A DNA stretch of 38,544 nucleotides from Cyanobium sp. FGCU52 (lineage in GTDB: Bacteria; Cyanobacteriota; Cyanobacteriia; PCC-6307; Cyanobiaceae). The notes under the pieces were generated by a model. It ran no database searches. It saw nothing but the letters and a program-made list of their open reading frames with translations, and had not been told where the DNA came from. Positions 20,279-29,586 of this stretch are shown here, piece by piece; within the stretch, counting starts at the first letter, position 1, and each line of letters starts with the position of its first letter. The DNA is taken from the NCBI GenBank assembly GCA_024958715.1, contig JANWUS010000005.1, positions 1 through 38,544 of the forward strand, in the 5' to 3' direction. The translations under genes were made by a program, and so were the position numbers.

Positions 20279-20833
20279 ATGCAGGAGCTGCTTCCCCAGG
20301 CCTATCTGATCGGGCTGATCGTGCTGCTGGCCGCCGCCGCCGTGGTGGTGGGGCGCCAGATCCTGCGGGTGCGGCGCGATGAACTCGCCCTGTCCCGACT
20401 GGGCGGCAACGCCAGCCGCGACGGTGACCGGCCCGGGGACGCCTCCGGTCTCTATGAACTGGCCTCCGTGCAGCTGCGCAAGCGGCTGTACGGCCAGGCC
20501 GCCGACAACCTCAAGCTGGCCCTCAAGCGGGCGGATGCCGAGCAGGCGCCCGACGAGGCCCGTGCGCTGATCGAGAACGCCCTCGGGTTCGCCCTGGCGG
20601 CCCAGAACAAATATCCGGCCGCCGTTCGCCATTACCGGGCCGCCCTCCGGGCCAAGGCCGACTACCCGGTGGCCCTCAACAATCTCGCCTTTGCGCTCGA
20701 GAAGCAGCAGAAGCCCGAAGAAGCCGAAGAGCTGTACCGCCAGGCCCTCGCCCTCGATGCCGCCAACCGCACCGCCAGCAAGCGTCTGAAGCGACTGGAG
20801 CGCCGGCGGGGCGAGGACAACCGGGCGGCCTGA
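20279..20833 (+). CDS. ycf37: Ycf37-like TPR protein, photosystem I assembly
   Basis: The 184-residue protein has an N-terminal membrane anchor (about residues 9-26, LIGLIVLLAAAAVVVG) followed by RQILRVRRDELALSRL. Three TPR-type repeats follow (ASGLYELASVQLRKRLYGQAADNL; ALIENALGFALAAQNKYPAAVRHY; ALNNLAFALEKQQKPEEAEELY). Size, anchor and repeat layout match Ycf37, which supports photosystem I assembly or stability in cyanobacteria and algal plastids. The identification is from architecture and remembered sequence; a generic TPR protein is the alternative. The stop lies inside the loop of a strong hairpin. Confidence 0.85.
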   Translation: MQELLPQAYLIGLIVLLAAAAVVVGRQILRVRRDELALSRLGGNASRDGDRPGDASGLYELASVQLRKRLYGQAADNLKLALKRADAEQAPDEARALIENALGFALAAQNKYPAAVRHYRAALRAKADYPVALNNLAFALEKQQKPEEAEELYRQALALDAANRTASKRLKRLERRRGEDNRAA

Positions 20834-20846
20834 GGCTGCCGCCCGG
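20821..20846. terminator. Hairpin over the ycf37 stop
   Basis: CCGGGCGGC (20821-20829) pairs perfectly with GCCGCCCGG (20838-20846) around an 8-nt loop holding the TGA of ycf37. It lies between convergent genes, so it may serve both. There is no T-tract. Confidence 0.5.
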
Positions 20847-20868
20847 AACGATCACGCCCTCGTGCCGT

Positions 20869-21399
20869 TCACCAGAGCCCCCGCACCGCGGGAGTGGTCT
20901 GGGCTGTGGGGGCGCTGGAGAGATCCGGGGAGAGCTGGAGGCGTCCACCGAGATCGGTGAGCCGGGGCGCGATCCAGCCGCCCAGGGAAAGCCCCTGCAG
21001 TCCGAGGAACTCACCCCCAGGCTCCAGACCGGGAGCGAGGGTGTCGCCGAGCAGCAGCAGATCGAGCTGGTCGGACTTGGCATTGAGGTTGCCCTGCACC
21101 GGCGAGGTGACGCCGGCGATGGTGACCTGGCCGCGCAGATCCACCATCTGGCCGATGGCGGTGACGGACTCGAGCGTGAGCTCGACGGGCTGGCCGCCGC
21201 CGCCCTGGAAGGGGCGATAGCTGCCGGTCCAGCGGCGGGGGATCTGGTCGGCGATCAACCGGGCCCGCCCGATCGGGTCGAAGGTGTTCACCTCCCCGAC
21301 GGTCATCGCCCCACCCGGTGGCACGTAGGGCACGAAGAGGTCGCTCGGCACCGGCGAAGCGGCGATCAGCAGCGGCGCGGCGGCCAGCGGCAGCGGCAT
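20869..21399 (-). CDS. Conserved hypothetical, probably exported
   Basis: No family is recognised. The 176-residue protein opens with a hydrophobic, Ala/Leu-rich stretch ending in [13 protein letters not shown], which could be a short signal peptide, although no positive residue precedes it. The body is rich in beta-type segments: [38 protein letters not shown], then [20 protein letters not shown] small beta-barrel or lipid-binding fold is conceivable but unsupported. The gene is convergent with ycf37 and divergent from thiG; its ATG lies 61 bp from the GTG chosen for thiG. Confidence 0.75.
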   Translation of the reverse strand: MPLPLAAAPLLIAASPVPSDLFVPYVPPGGAMTVGEVNTFDPIGRARLIADQIPRRWTGSYRPFQGGGGQPVELTLESVTAIGQMVDLRGQVTIAGVTSPVQGNLNAKSDQLDLLLLGDTLAPGLEPGGEFLGLQGLSLGGWIAPRLTDLGGRLQLSPDLSSAPTAQTTPAVRGLW

Positions 21400-21460
21400 G
21401 GGGAAGGCGACGACTCCAGGTCGCAGACTAGGGGCGAAGCGACCCAACCCGCACCCGGCC

Positions 21461-22315
21461 GTGAGCCAGATCCCTCCGTTCCCCACTGCTCCTTCCGTTG
21501 CCGCTGAGGCTGGCGGCCTGCCGGAGGACGCGCTGGTGATCGCCGGACGCCGGTTCCGCAGCCGTCTGATGACCGGCACCGGCAAGTACCCGAGCCTGGC
21601 GGCGATGCAGGCCAGCCTGGAGGCCAGCGGCTGCGAGATCGTCACGGTGGCGGTGCGGCGGGTGCAGTCGGCGGCAGCAGGCCATGAGGGCCTGATGGAG
21701 GCGATCGACTGGAGCCGGATCTGGATGCTGCCCAACACCGCCGGCTGCGCGACGGCCGAGGAGGCGGTGCGGGTGGCGCGGCTCGGCCGGGAACTGGCGA
21801 AGCTGGCCGGCCAGGAGGACAACACGTTCGTGAAGCTGGAGGTGATCCCCGATGCCCGCCACCTGATGCCCGATCCGATCGGCACCCTGGCGGCGGCCGA
21901 ACAGCTGGTGAAGGAGGGCTTCACGGTGCTGCCCTACATCCATGCCGACCCCGTGCTGGCCCAGCGCCTTGAGCAGGTGGGCTGCGCCACGGTGATGCCG
22001 CTGGGCTCGCCGATCGGCTCGGGCCAGGGGATCCGCAATGCGGCCAACATCGCCCTGATCATCGAGAACGCCGGCGTGCCGGTGGTGGTGGACGCGGGGA
22101 TCGGCGTACCCAGCGAGGCGGCCCAGGCCATGGAGATGGGGGCGGACGCCCTGCTGATCAACAGCGCCATCGCCCTGGCCGGCGATCCGCCGGCGATGGC
22201 GCGGGCCATGGCCCTGGCCTGCGAGGCCGGTCGGGCGGCGCTGCAGGCGGGTCGGCTGCCGGTGCGGCCGGAAGCCTCTCCCAGTTCGCCCCTGCGCGGC
22301 CGCGTCGGCACGTGA
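21461..22315 (+). CDS. thiG: Thiazole synthase
   Basis: ThiG builds the thiazole phosphate of thiamine from deoxyxylulose phosphate, dehydroglycine and ThiS thiocarboxylate. The (beta/alpha)8 barrel is complete. It has MTGTGKYPS, the Schiff-base Lys125 in [20 protein letters not shown], and the phosphate-binding [27 protein letters not shown] at 21461 gives 284 residues with about 23 residues before the barrel. An ATG at 21398 would add 21 residues of non-conserved character and would overlap the start of the divergent gene, so it was not used. No TPP riboswitch was recognised upstream; the space is too short for a full one. Confidence 0.95.
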   Translation: MSQIPPFPTAPSVAAEAGGLPEDALVIAGRRFRSRLMTGTGKYPSLAAMQASLEASGCEIVTVAVRRVQSAAAGHEGLMEAIDWSRIWMLPNTAGCATAEEAVRVARLGRELAKLAGQEDNTFVKLEVIPDARHLMPDPIGTLAAAEQLVKEGFTVLPYIHADPVLAQRLEQVGCATVMPLGSPIGSGQGIRNAANIALIIENAGVPVVVDAGIGVPSEAAQAMEMGADALLINSAIALAGDPPAMARAMALACEAGRAALQAGRLPVRPEASPSSPLRGRVGT

Positions 22316-22408
22316 GCACCTGTTCACGGCGACTGTGACGATCCATGCCGGTTCCCCGGGGCCGACAGGTGGGCTCCATAGGGTTTGCCGACCCTTCCTT
22401 CCCCTCTG

Positions 22409-22576
22409 ATGCAGGTCACCGAAGAAGACGGCGGCAAGCTCAACGCCTTCGCCAAGGAGCCCCGCATGGTGATCGTCGAACAGGGGGAGGAGAGCCCCCG
22501 CAGCACCCGCTGGCTGCTGATCGGCGGGATGGTGCTGGTGGCCCTGATGGTGGCCGTGGCCGCCGGGATCAGCTGA
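22409..22576 (+). CDS. psb34: Psb34-like (Ssl1498 family) light-harvesting-like protein
   Basis: The protein is only 55 residues. The N-terminus MQVTEEDGGKLNAFAKEPRM matches the Ssl1498/Psb34 pattern of an acidic start, then G-x-LN-x-FA-x-EP. One membrane helix (LLIGGMVLVALMVAVAAG) follows. Psb34 is a one-helix relative of the high-light-inducible proteins that binds the RC47 intermediate during photosystem II assembly. The ATG at 22409 is preferred to one eight codons upstream because it fits the family start. The function is inferred from the family. Confidence 0.82.
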   Translation: MQVTEEDGGKLNAFAKEPRMVIVEQGEESPRSTRWLLIGGMVLVALMVAVAAGIS

Positions 22577-22652
22577 GTCCAGCCAACCACTCCCCGGCCT
22601 CAGGGCCGATCGAACGCCTGTAGTAGCTTGCCCAGTGAGCAACCGCCCGTTC

Positions 22653-22657
22653 AGGAG
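22653..22657 (+). promoter_or_regulatory. Shine-Dalgarno deciding the sqdB start
   Basis: AGGAG lies 6 bases before the GTG at 22664. It supports that GTG over a start 12 codons upstream in the same frame. Clear Shine-Dalgarno sites are otherwise scarce in this window. Confidence 0.7.
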
Positions 22658-22663
22658 TCAGGG

Positions 22664-23860
22664 GTGAAGGTTTTCGTTCTCGGCGGTGACGGCTTCTGCG
22701 GCTGGCCGTGCGCGGTCAACCTGTCGGATGCGGGCCACGACGTGGTGATCGTCGACAACCTCAGCCGCCGCAAGATCGACGTCGACCTCGAGGTCGACTC
22801 GCTCACGCCGATCGCCACGATCTCCGAGCGCCTGAGGGCCTGGGATCAGGTGGGTGGGCGTGCGATGCGCTTCGTGCACCTCGACATCGCCCGCGAATAC
22901 GACCGTCTGCTGGAGCTGCTGCGCAGCGAACGGCCCGAGGCGGTGGTGCATTTCGCCGAACAGCGCGCCGCTCCCTACTCGATGAAGAGCAGCGCCAACA
23001 AGCGCTACACCGTCGACAACAACGTCAACGGCACCCACAACCTGCTGGCCGCGATCGTGGAGAGCGGCCTCGACATCCACATCGTGCACCTGGGCACGAT
23101 GGGGGTGTACGGCTATGGCTCCCACCGGGGCGCCACGATCCCCGAGGGCTATCTCACGGTGGAGGTGCCGCAGCCCGATGGCAGCCGCTTCACCGAGAAG
23201 ATCCTGCACCCGGCGGATCCCGGCAGCGTCTACCACATGACCAAGACGCTCGATCAGCTGCTGTTCTTCTATTACAACAAGAACGACGGCATCCGCGTCA
23301 CCGATCTGCACCAGGGCATCGTCTGGGGCACCAACACCGACCTCACCGATCGCGATCCGCGCCTCACCAACCGCTTCGATTACGACGGTGACTACGGCAC
23401 GGTGCTGAACCGCTTCCTGATGCAGGCGGCCATCGGCTACCCCCTCACCGTGCATGGCACCGGCGGCCAGACCCGCGCCTTCATCCACATCCGCGATTCG
23501 GTGAAGTGCGTCCAGCTGGCCCTGGAGCATCCCCCCACCAGCGGCGAGAAGGTCAAGATCTTCAACCAGATGACCGAAAGTCACCAGGTGGGCGAACTGG
23601 CTCGCAAGGTGGCCGACCTCACCGGCGCCCAGATCAATTACCTGCCGAATCCCCGCAAGGAGGCGATCGAGAACGATCTGATCGTCGACAACCGCTGCTT
23701 CATCGAACTGGGCCTCCGTCCCACCACCCTCGATGACGGCCTGCTGGCGGAGGTGGTGGATGTGGCAAGGCGCTGGGCCGACCGCTGCGACCGCTCGCGC
23801 ATTCCCTGCGTCTCGGCATGGACGCAGCGTCAGGCTGAAGCGATCAGGGCCACGGCCTGA
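22664..23860 (+). CDS. sqdB: UDP-sulfoquinovose synthase
   Basis: SqdB makes UDP-sulfoquinovose from UDP-glucose and sulfite, the head-group donor for the thylakoid sulfolipid SQDG. It is a 398-residue SDR-type enzyme. The NAD-binding motif GGDGFCG is at 7-13, with Thr145 in HLGTMGVYG and the catalytic Tyr190/Lys194 in VYHMTK. The SqdB-specific FAEQRAAPYSMKS and HGTGGQTRAFIHIRDS are present. sqdX begins 12 bp downstream. Confidence 0.97.
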   Translation: MKVFVLGGDGFCGWPCAVNLSDAGHDVVIVDNLSRRKIDVDLEVDSLTPIATISERLRAWDQVGGRAMRFVHLDIAREYDRLLELLRSERPEAVVHFAEQRAAPYSMKSSANKRYTVDNNVNGTHNLLAAIVESGLDIHIVHLGTMGVYGYGSHRGATIPEGYLTVEVPQPDGSRFTEKILHPADPGSVYHMTKTLDQLLFFYYNKNDGIRVTDLHQGIVWGTNTDLTDRDPRLTNRFDYDGDYGTVLNRFLMQAAIGYPLTVHGTGGQTRAFIHIRDSVKCVQLALEHPPTSGEKVKIFNQMTESHQVGELARKVADLTGAQINYLPNPRKEAIENDLIVDNRCFIELGLRPTTLDDGLLAEVVDVARRWADRCDRSRIPCVSAWTQRQAEAIRATA

Positions 23861-23872
23861 TCCGGGGCCCCC

Positions 23873-25009
23873 GTGAAGATCGTCTTTTTCACCGAAACCT
23901 TCCTGCCCAAGGTCGACGGGATCGTCACGCGTCTCACCAAGACCGTGCAGCACCTGGTGGCCAGCGGCGACGAGGTGCTGATCTTCTGCCCGGAGGGGGC
24001 GCCGGAGAGCTGGATGGGGGCCCGCGTGGTCGGGGTGCCGGCCATGCCCCTGCCCCTCTACCCCGAACTGAAGCTGGCCCTGCCCCGGCCCTCGGTGTCG
24101 GAGGCGCTCGAGGACTTCGGCCCCGATCTGATCCACGTGGTGAATCCCGCCGTGCTGGGCCTGGGCGGCATCTGGCTGGCGAAGACCCGCGGCATCCCGC
24201 TGGTGGCCAGCTATCACACCCATCTGCCCAAGTACCTGGAGCACTACGGCATGGGCATGCTGGAGCCGCTGCTGTGGGAGCTGCTCAAGGCGGCGCACAA
24301 CCAGGCCCAGCTGAACCTCTGCACCTCCACCGCGATGGTGGACGAACTGAGCGCCAAGGGGATCCAGCACACCGCCCTCTGGCAGCGCGGCGTGGACACC
24401 GAACTGTTCCTCCCCGCCCTGCGCAGTGAAGCCATGCGCCGGCGGCTGCACGGCCCCCACGACGACACGGGCAACCTGCTCCTCTACATCGGCCGGCTGT
24501 CGGCGGAGAAGCAGATCGAACGCATCCGGCCGGTGCTCGAAGCGCTGCCCAGCACCCGCCTGGCGCTGGTGGGGGACGGCCCCTACCGCCAGCAACTGGA
24601 GCGGCTGTTCGAAGGCACGCCCACTACCTTCGTGGGCTATCTGGCGGGCGAGGAGCTGGCCAGTGCCTACGCCAGCGGTGACGCCTTCCTGTTCCCCTCC
24701 AGCACCGAAACCCTGGGCCTGGTGCTGCTGGAAGCGATGGCGGCCGGCTGCCCGGTGGTGGGCGCCAGACGCGGCGGCATCCCCGACATCGTCACGGATG
24801 GGGTGAACGGCTTCCTGTACGACCCCGATCAGGAGGGCAGCCTCACCACGGCCGTGGCGAACCTTCTGGGCGAGGCGGAGACGCGCCGCGCCCTGCGGCT
24901 CGCCGCCCGCGAGGAGGCGGAGCGCTGGGGCTGGGCCGCCGCCACCGAGCAACTGCGCGGGTACTACCGCCAGGTGCTCGGCCAGCGCCGGCTCGAACTG
25001 GTGGCCTGA
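23873..25009 (+). CDS. sqdX: SQDG synthase (sulfoquinovosyltransferase)
   Basis: SqdX transfers sulfoquinovose from UDP-sulfoquinovose to diacylglycerol at the membrane face. It is a 378-residue GT4 enzyme of GT-B fold. The N-terminus MKIVFFTETFLPKVDGIVTR, YIGRLSAEKQ and the nucleotide-sugar motif SSTETLGLVLLEAMAAG (E-x7-E) are all clear. The start is GTG, closely coupled to sqdB. The gene ends against convergent mrdA, 6 bp away. Confidence 0.96.
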   Translation: MKIVFFTETFLPKVDGIVTRLTKTVQHLVASGDEVLIFCPEGAPESWMGARVVGVPAMPLPLYPELKLALPRPSVSEALEDFGPDLIHVVNPAVLGLGGIWLAKTRGIPLVASYHTHLPKYLEHYGMGMLEPLLWELLKAAHNQAQLNLCTSTAMVDELSAKGIQHTALWQRGVDTELFLPALRSEAMRRRLHGPHDDTGNLLLYIGRLSAEKQIERIRPVLEALPSTRLALVGDGPYRQQLERLFEGTPTTFVGYLAGEELASAYASGDAFLFPSSTETLGLVLLEAMAAGCPVVGARRGGIPDIVTDGVNGFLYDPDQEGSLTTAVANLLGEAETRRALRLAAREEAERWGWAAATEQLRGYYRQVLGQRRLELVA

Positions 25010-25020
25010 GGCCCTTCAGG
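25005..25020. terminator. Weak hairpin between convergent sqdX and mrdA
   Basis: CCTGA (25005-25009) and TCAGG (25016-25020) can pair around GGCCCT. Both stop codons lie in the arms. It is short and has no T-tract, so the terminator role is tentative. Confidence 0.3.
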
Positions 25021-26779
25021 GGGCTGGTGCTGGGGGAGCGGCGGTGCTGCCGGGCCGGAACCATGTGGTCATCAGGGCCTTCACCATCGGCGCCGCCACG
25101 GTGCCGCCATAGCCACCGGAGTTCTCGCCGAAGGCGATGATCACCAGATTGGGGCGATCGGCCGGGGCATAGCCCCCGAACCAGGCGTGATCCGGACGGG
25201 GCGGATCCTCGGCAGTGCCGGTCTTGCCGGCCACCGGCGGCAGGGAGGGATCGTTGAGCAGCCTGGCGGTGCCCTCGGTGACCACCATCCTCAGCCCCTT
25301 GCGCACCACCTCGAGGGTTTCGGGCTTGAGGCCGATCCGGGTGCGCGGCGTGGGGCGCTCCACCAGATGGGGGGTCACCAGCCAGCCGCCATTCGAAACG
25401 GCCGCATACAGCCGGGCCATCTGGAGCGGCGTCACCGTCACCGCCCCCTGGCCGATGGCGGAGGTGATCGTGTCGACCGGTGTCCAGGGTTCGCCGAGCA
25501 CCTTCTTCTTCCAGGCCGGATCCCCGAGCAGCCCGGGCGTTTCCTCATCCTTGAGCTCCACGCCGGTGAGCCGCCCGTAGCCCATGCGCCGGGCGGCCTT
25601 GAACAGCTCGTCGGGGCCCACCTTCAACCCCACCTGGTAGTAAAAGCTGTTGCTGCTCACGGCCAGGGCGTAGGGGAAGCCGATGCTGCCGAAGGAGCCG
25701 TGATCGGCGTAGCACTGCCCGTAGTAGCAGAAGCTGCCCATGGTGGGCACGGTGGAGGCGGGGCCGTACCTGCCGGACTCCAGCCCGGCGATCGTGGTGA
25801 CGATCTTGAAGGTGCTGGCCGGCGGGAACCCCTGGAAGGCCCGGTTGAGCATCGGCGCCTCGGGGCGATTGAGTTCGTTCCACTGGGCGATCGTGGGCCC
25901 CGTGGAGAAGATGTTGGGGTCGAACGTTGGGCGGCTGGCCAGGGCCCGGATGGCGCCGGTCTGGGGGTCGAGGGCGACGATCGCCCCCTTCGCCACCGTG
26001 TCGAGGGCCCGCTCAGCGGCCGCCTGGAGATCGAGATCGAGGGTGAGGCGCAGGTCGCGACCGGCACGGGCCGGCTTATCGCCGAGAACGCGCTGCACCT
26101 GGCCGGCGGCGTTCACCTCAAGCTGCTGCCCCCCCCATTCGCCGCGCAGGTGGGATTCGTAGGCCTGCTCGATGCCGCTGCGGCCGATGCGGTCGCTGAT
26201 CCGGTAGCCGTGCTCGCGCAGCCGCGCGTACTCCTCCTCGGTGATGCTGCTGGTGTACCCCATCACGTGGGCGCCCAGCCGGCCGTGGGGGTAGGTGCGC
26301 AGCACATCGGCACCCACCTCGGCGCCGGAGAGGGTGGAGGCCTGTTCGCGAAAGCGCAGCACCTGCTCGGGCGAGAGGGCGGAGGCCAGCAGGATGCGGA
26401 AGCCCTCGTCATTGGCGCCCCGCTGACGCTGGGCGTCCAGCGTCCCGGACTGCAGGCCGAGCAGCGCCGCCAGCTTGTCCCGCAGGGCGGGCCACTGCCG
26501 ATCGTTCACCAACCGGGGCTGAACGTAGAGGTTGTAGGTGAGCCGGTTCGTGGCCAGCACCCGTCCTTGACGATCGAGCAGACGGCCGCGGATCGGATCA
26601 CGGGGGATCAGGCGGATGCGGTTCTCATCAGCCATCGCCCGATGCTCCCGGCCATGCAGCAGCTGCAACCAGGCCAGGCGGGCGGTCATCGCCCCGGAAA
26701 CGGCAAGCACCAGGGCCATCAGCACCGCCGCCTGGGAGCCGACGCCGGTATGGCGCGAGGTGCCCGGAATGGTGGCCAT
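25016..26779 (-). CDS. mrdA: Penicillin-binding protein 2 (transpeptidase)
   Basis: PBP2 cross-links peptidoglycan during cell elongation, as partner of RodA. The 587-residue class-B PBP has one N-terminal membrane helix (about 17-37) and the pedestal domain (DPIRGRLLDRQGRVLA). The transpeptidase motifs are STFK (322-325), SSNS (375-378) and KTGTAE (519-524). The loop CYYGQCYADHG before SSNS has two Cys residues that could form a disulfide. The ATG overlaps the stop of the upstream 133-aa gene (TGATG), so translation is probably coupled. Confidence 0.94.
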   Translation of the reverse strand: MATIPGTSRHTGVGSQAAVLMALVLAVSGAMTARLAWLQLLHGREHRAMADENRIRLIPRDPIRGRLLDRQGRVLATNRLTYNLYVQPRLVNDRQWPALRDKLAALLGLQSGTLDAQRQRGANDEGFRILLASALSPEQVLRFREQASTLSGAEVGADVLRTYPHGRLGAHVMGYTSSITEEEYARLREHGYRISDRIGRSGIEQAYESHLRGEWGGQQLEVNAAGQVQRVLGDKPARAGRDLRLTLDLDLQAAAERALDTVAKGAIVALDPQTGAIRALASRPTFDPNIFSTGPTIAQWNELNRPEAPMLNRAFQGFPPASTFKIVTTIAGLESGRYGPASTVPTMGSFCYYGQCYADHGSFGSIGFPYALAVSSNSFYYQVGLKVGPDELFKAARRMGYGRLTGVELKDEETPGLLGDPAWKKKVLGEPWTPVDTITSAIGQGAVTVTPLQMARLYAAVSNGGWLVTPHLVERPTPRTRIGLKPETLEVVRKGLRMVVTEGTARLLNDPSLPPVAGKTGTAEDPPRPDHAWFGGYAPADRPNLVIIAFGENSGGYGGTVAAPMVKALMTTWFRPGSTAAPPAPAP

Positions 26780-27180
26780 CAGCGCCCGGCCGTGTCTCCG
26801 GGGCCGCCGGCGATCAGATGACGCTCGAGGGCATCGAGCCGGGCGGCGATCCGGGCGAGGACATCCTGCAGCTCGGCCGTCTCCTCGGAGTCGCCGGGGG
26901 TGGCCGCGGCCGAAGGCACGGGCTCCACGTCTCTCACCTCCACCTTCATCACCGGATTGCCCAGGCCCGGCTGCAGGCGATCCAGGCCTTCCCGCACCCG
27001 GCTGGCCGCCGGCTCCCCTTCCTGGCGCAGATGGCCGAGCGGATCGGGGTGGCTGCCGTCGAAGGCGGCGAGCACCTCCCGGGGGCCGCCCTTGCGGACC
27101 CGGTCCGCCACCGCCAGGCCCACCGGCAGGACATCCTGCATCAGCGCCAGGCGCAGGGCATCGAGGGGATCGGTGGCCAT
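26779..27180 (-). CDS. Conserved hypothetical with C-terminal coiled coil
   Basis: The 133-residue protein has no recognised domain. The N-terminal half (DALRLALMQDVLPVGLAVADRVRKGG) looks helical and amphipathic, the middle is rich in Pro, and the last 30 residues form a predicted coiled coil (AELQDVLARIAARLDALERHL). No membrane span is visible. It is placed between another unknown gene and mrdA and overlaps the mrdA start, which hints at a cell-wall or elongation-complex role by context only. Confidence 0.78.
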   Translation of the reverse strand: MATDPLDALRLALMQDVLPVGLAVADRVRKGGPREVLAAFDGSHPDPLGHLRQEGEPAASRVREGLDRLQPGLGNPVMKVEVRDVEPVPSAAATPGDSEETAELQDVLARIAARLDALERHLIAGGPGDTAGR

Positions 27181-27247
27181 GGCGGAAGGGAAGGCGCCGG
27201 AGGCCCCCAGTCTGGCGCGGCGGGCGAACGGGGGGAGCGGCCGGCGG

Positions 27248-27886
27248 TCAGCGCTGGGGCCGCTGGACCCCGGGGTCGACGATCAGCTGGCGGCAGAAGC
27301 GCTGGCTGCCCAGCCACCAGCCCCCGGCGACGGCCAGCACCAGCAGCAGGCTGAGGGGCAGCAGAGCCTGACGGGTGACGTCGAGGCTCAGCCACTCCAT
27401 CCAGCCCCGCAGCAGGCGCTCCCGATCGAAGCGGCGGCGCTCGCGGAGGCCTTCCCGTTCGCGGCGCTGCAGGGCCCGCTCCACCCAGCGCTCGAAGGCC
27501 CGCTTCTTGGTGACGGCCATCTTGCGCTCCACCTCGAGCAGATGGCCGGCGGTGAGCTCGGGATTGAAGGTGCTGATCAGCTCAAGGCTCTTGAGGAACA
27601 TCTCCACCGCCCCGTCCTTCACCGCCAGCTCCTCGGGTTCAAGGATGGTCCAGTCGAGCTCGGGATAGAAGCGCAGGCGGTTGGCCTGGATCTGCTCCTC
27701 GCTCAGCTGGCCGGGCTCGCGAAGCCAGCGGTCGGTGTTGGCATCGAAGCGACGCCAGTAGAGGAAGGGATTGAGGTAGACGACGCGGCCGGCCAGCTGG
27801 ATGCTGTCCTGCTGGAGTCGGCGCTGGAGCTGCAGATCCGGCTCGCTGGTGCCGGCGGTCGGGACGGCGGGGGTCACAGCGGTCAC
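27248..27886 (-). CDS. Hypothetical protein with C-terminal membrane anchor
   Basis: The 212-residue protein is hydrophilic with one membrane helix near the end (about 174-193, LLPLSLLLVLAVAGGWWLG), so it is probably tail-anchored. Residues 35-105 are rich in Trp, Tyr and Phe (NPFLYWRRFDANTDRWLREP). A highly basic helix precedes the anchor (VERALQRREREGLRERRRFDRE). No family is recognised. It lies 64 bp after guaA and 67 bp before the 133-aa gene on the same strand. Confidence 0.78.
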   Translation of the reverse strand: MTAVTPAVPTAGTSEPDLQLQRRLQQDSIQLAGRVVYLNPFLYWRRFDANTDRWLREPGQLSEEQIQANRLRFYPELDWTILEPEELAVKDGAVEMFLKSLELISTFNPELTAGHLLEVERKMAVTKKRAFERWVERALQRREREGLRERRRFDRERLLRGWMEWLSLDVTRQALLPLSLLLVLAVAGGWWLGSQRFCRQLIVDPGVQRPQR

Positions 27887-27950
27887 GGCACAGGCCGATG
27901 GATGCCGATGGTATCGGCGGCGGCCCGGAGCGGCCAGCCCCCTCAGCGCC

Positions 27951-29561
27951 CTACTCCCACTCGATCGTGCCGGGCGGCTTGCTGGTGATGTCCAGCACTA
28001 CCCGGTTCACGCCCTTCACCTCGTTGACGATCCGGTTGGAGATCAGCTCCAGCAGGTCGTAGGGCAGCCGCGACCAGTCGGCGGTCATCCCGTCCTCGGA
28101 GGAGACGCAGCGCAGCACCACCGGGAAGGCGTAGGTGCGCTTGTCGCCCATCACCCCCACACTGCGCACCGGCAGCAGCACGGCGAAGGCCTGCCAGATC
28201 TCGTCGTACAGGCCCGCATCGCGCACCTCTTCGCGCACGATCAGGTCGGCATCGCGCAGGATGTCGAGCTTCTCGTCGGTGACCTCCCCCAGGATCCGGA
28301 TCGCCAGGCCGGGGCCGGGGAACGGATGGCGCCCCACGATCTCCTGGGGCAGGCCGAGGCTGCGGCCCACCTTGCGCACCTCGTCCTTGAACAGGCGGCG
28401 CAGGGGCTCCACCAGCTTGAACTGCAGATCCTTGGGCAGGCCGCCCACGTTGTGGTGGCTCTTGATCTTCACCGCCACCCGCTCGCCGGTCTTGGGGTCG
28501 ACATTGGTGCCGGCCGACTCGATCACATCCGGATAAAGGGTTCCCTGGGCGAGATAGTCGAAGGGTCCGAGCCGCTTGCTTTCCTCCTCGAACACACGGA
28601 TGAATTCGGTGCCGATCAGCTTGCGCTTCTCCTCCGGATCGGTGATGCCGGCAAGCCTGCCGATGAAGCGCTCGCGGGCATTGATGTACTCCACGTTGAT
28701 GTGGAACTTCCTGTCGAAGAAATCCATCAGGAATTCGGGCTCACCCTTGCGCATGAAGCCCTGGTCGATGAACATGCAGGTGAGCTGATCGCCGATCGCT
28801 CGGTGCAGCAGGAAGGCGAGCGTGGAGGAATCCACACCGCCCGAAAGCGCCAGGAGCACGCGTTTGTCGCCCACCTGGGCGCGAACATCGGCGATCGCCT
28901 CATCAATGAAGGCGGCGGTGGTCCAGTCGGGGGCGCAGCCGCAGATGTGATAGACGAAATTGCGGATCAGGGCCATGCCGCACTGGGAATGCACCACCTC
29001 CGGATGGAACTGCACGCCGTAGAGACTGCGTCCGTGGTGGGCCACCGCCGCTTCCGGCGTGTTCTCGGTATGGGCAAGCCGCACGAAGCCATCGGGGAGA
29101 CGCTCCACGGAATCGCCATGGCTCATCCACATCGTCGAACCGTCGTCGACGTTGGTGAGCAGGTCGGTCGGATCATCCACGTAGAGCGGCGCCTTGCCGT
29201 ATTCGGCCCGGCCGGCGGCCACCACCGATCCCCCCAGCTGCTGCACCATCAGCTGCATGCCATAGCAGACGCCGAGCACAGGAATGCCCAGGTTCCAGAT
29301 CTCCGGATCACAAACCGGCGCCCCCGGTTCGTACACCGAACTCGGCCCACCGCTGAGGATGATGCCGCGGGGGGCGAGGGCCCGCAGATCGGCGGCACTG
29401 GTGGTGTAGGCCATCACCAGCGAGAACACTTCGGTTTCGCGCACGCGCCGCGCAATCAGCTCGGAGTACTGGGAGCCGAAATCGAGGATGACGATGGCCG
29501 GATGGCGGGTGGACCCGCTCGCCGCATCGCGCACCGCGGCGGTGGGGGCGGTCTGGGTCAT
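27951..29561 (-). CDS. guaA: GMP synthase (glutamine-hydrolysing)
   Basis: GuaA aminates XMP to GMP with glutamine and ATP. The class-I glutaminase domain carries Cys99 (GVCYGMQ), His186 and Glu188 (FHPEVVHS). The ATP-pyrophosphatase P-loop LSGGVDSS is at 239-246, and the C-terminal dimerisation domain ends with the usual KPPGTIEWE. The start [10 protein letters not shown] at 29561 is chosen because the 12 codons before it are Arg/Pro-rich and lie against the end of cbiD. The length is 536 aa. Confidence 0.97.
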   Translation of the reverse strand: MTQTAPTAAVRDAASGSTRHPAIVILDFGSQYSELIARRVRETEVFSLVMAYTTSAADLRALAPRGIILSGGPSSVYEPGAPVCDPEIWNLGIPVLGVCYGMQLMVQQLGGSVVAAGRAEYGKAPLYVDDPTDLLTNVDDGSTMWMSHGDSVERLPDGFVRLAHTENTPEAAVAHHGRSLYGVQFHPEVVHSQCGMALIRNFVYHICGCAPDWTTAAFIDEAIADVRAQVGDKRVLLALSGGVDSSTLAFLLHRAIGDQLTCMFIDQGFMRKGEPEFLMDFFDRKFHINVEYINARERFIGRLAGITDPEEKRKLIGTEFIRVFEEESKRLGPFDYLAQGTLYPDVIESAGTNVDPKTGERVAVKIKSHHNVGGLPKDLQFKLVEPLRRLFKDEVRKVGRSLGLPQEIVGRHPFPGPGLAIRILGEVTDEKLDILRDADLIVREEVRDAGLYDEIWQAFAVLLPVRSVGVMGDKRTYAFPVVLRCVSSEDGMTADWSRLPYDLLELISNRIVNEVKGVNRVVLDITSKPPGTIEWE

Positions 29562-29586
29562 AAGGCGGGGCCGTGCTGGCTTCACC

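Noticed and set aside
21398-21460. N-terminal extension of ThiG from ATG 21398
   Set aside because: The added residues are not ThiG-like and would overlap the start codon of the divergent gene.
22317-22371. CACCTGT ... ACAGGTG inverted pair between thiG and psb34 as a riboswitch
   Set aside because: Arms of 7 bp are 41 bases apart and no conserved riboswitch core was recognised.
22658-24952. Long antisense frame over sqdB and sqdX
   Set aside because: Composition is shadow-like and the plus strand carries two certain genes with all motifs.
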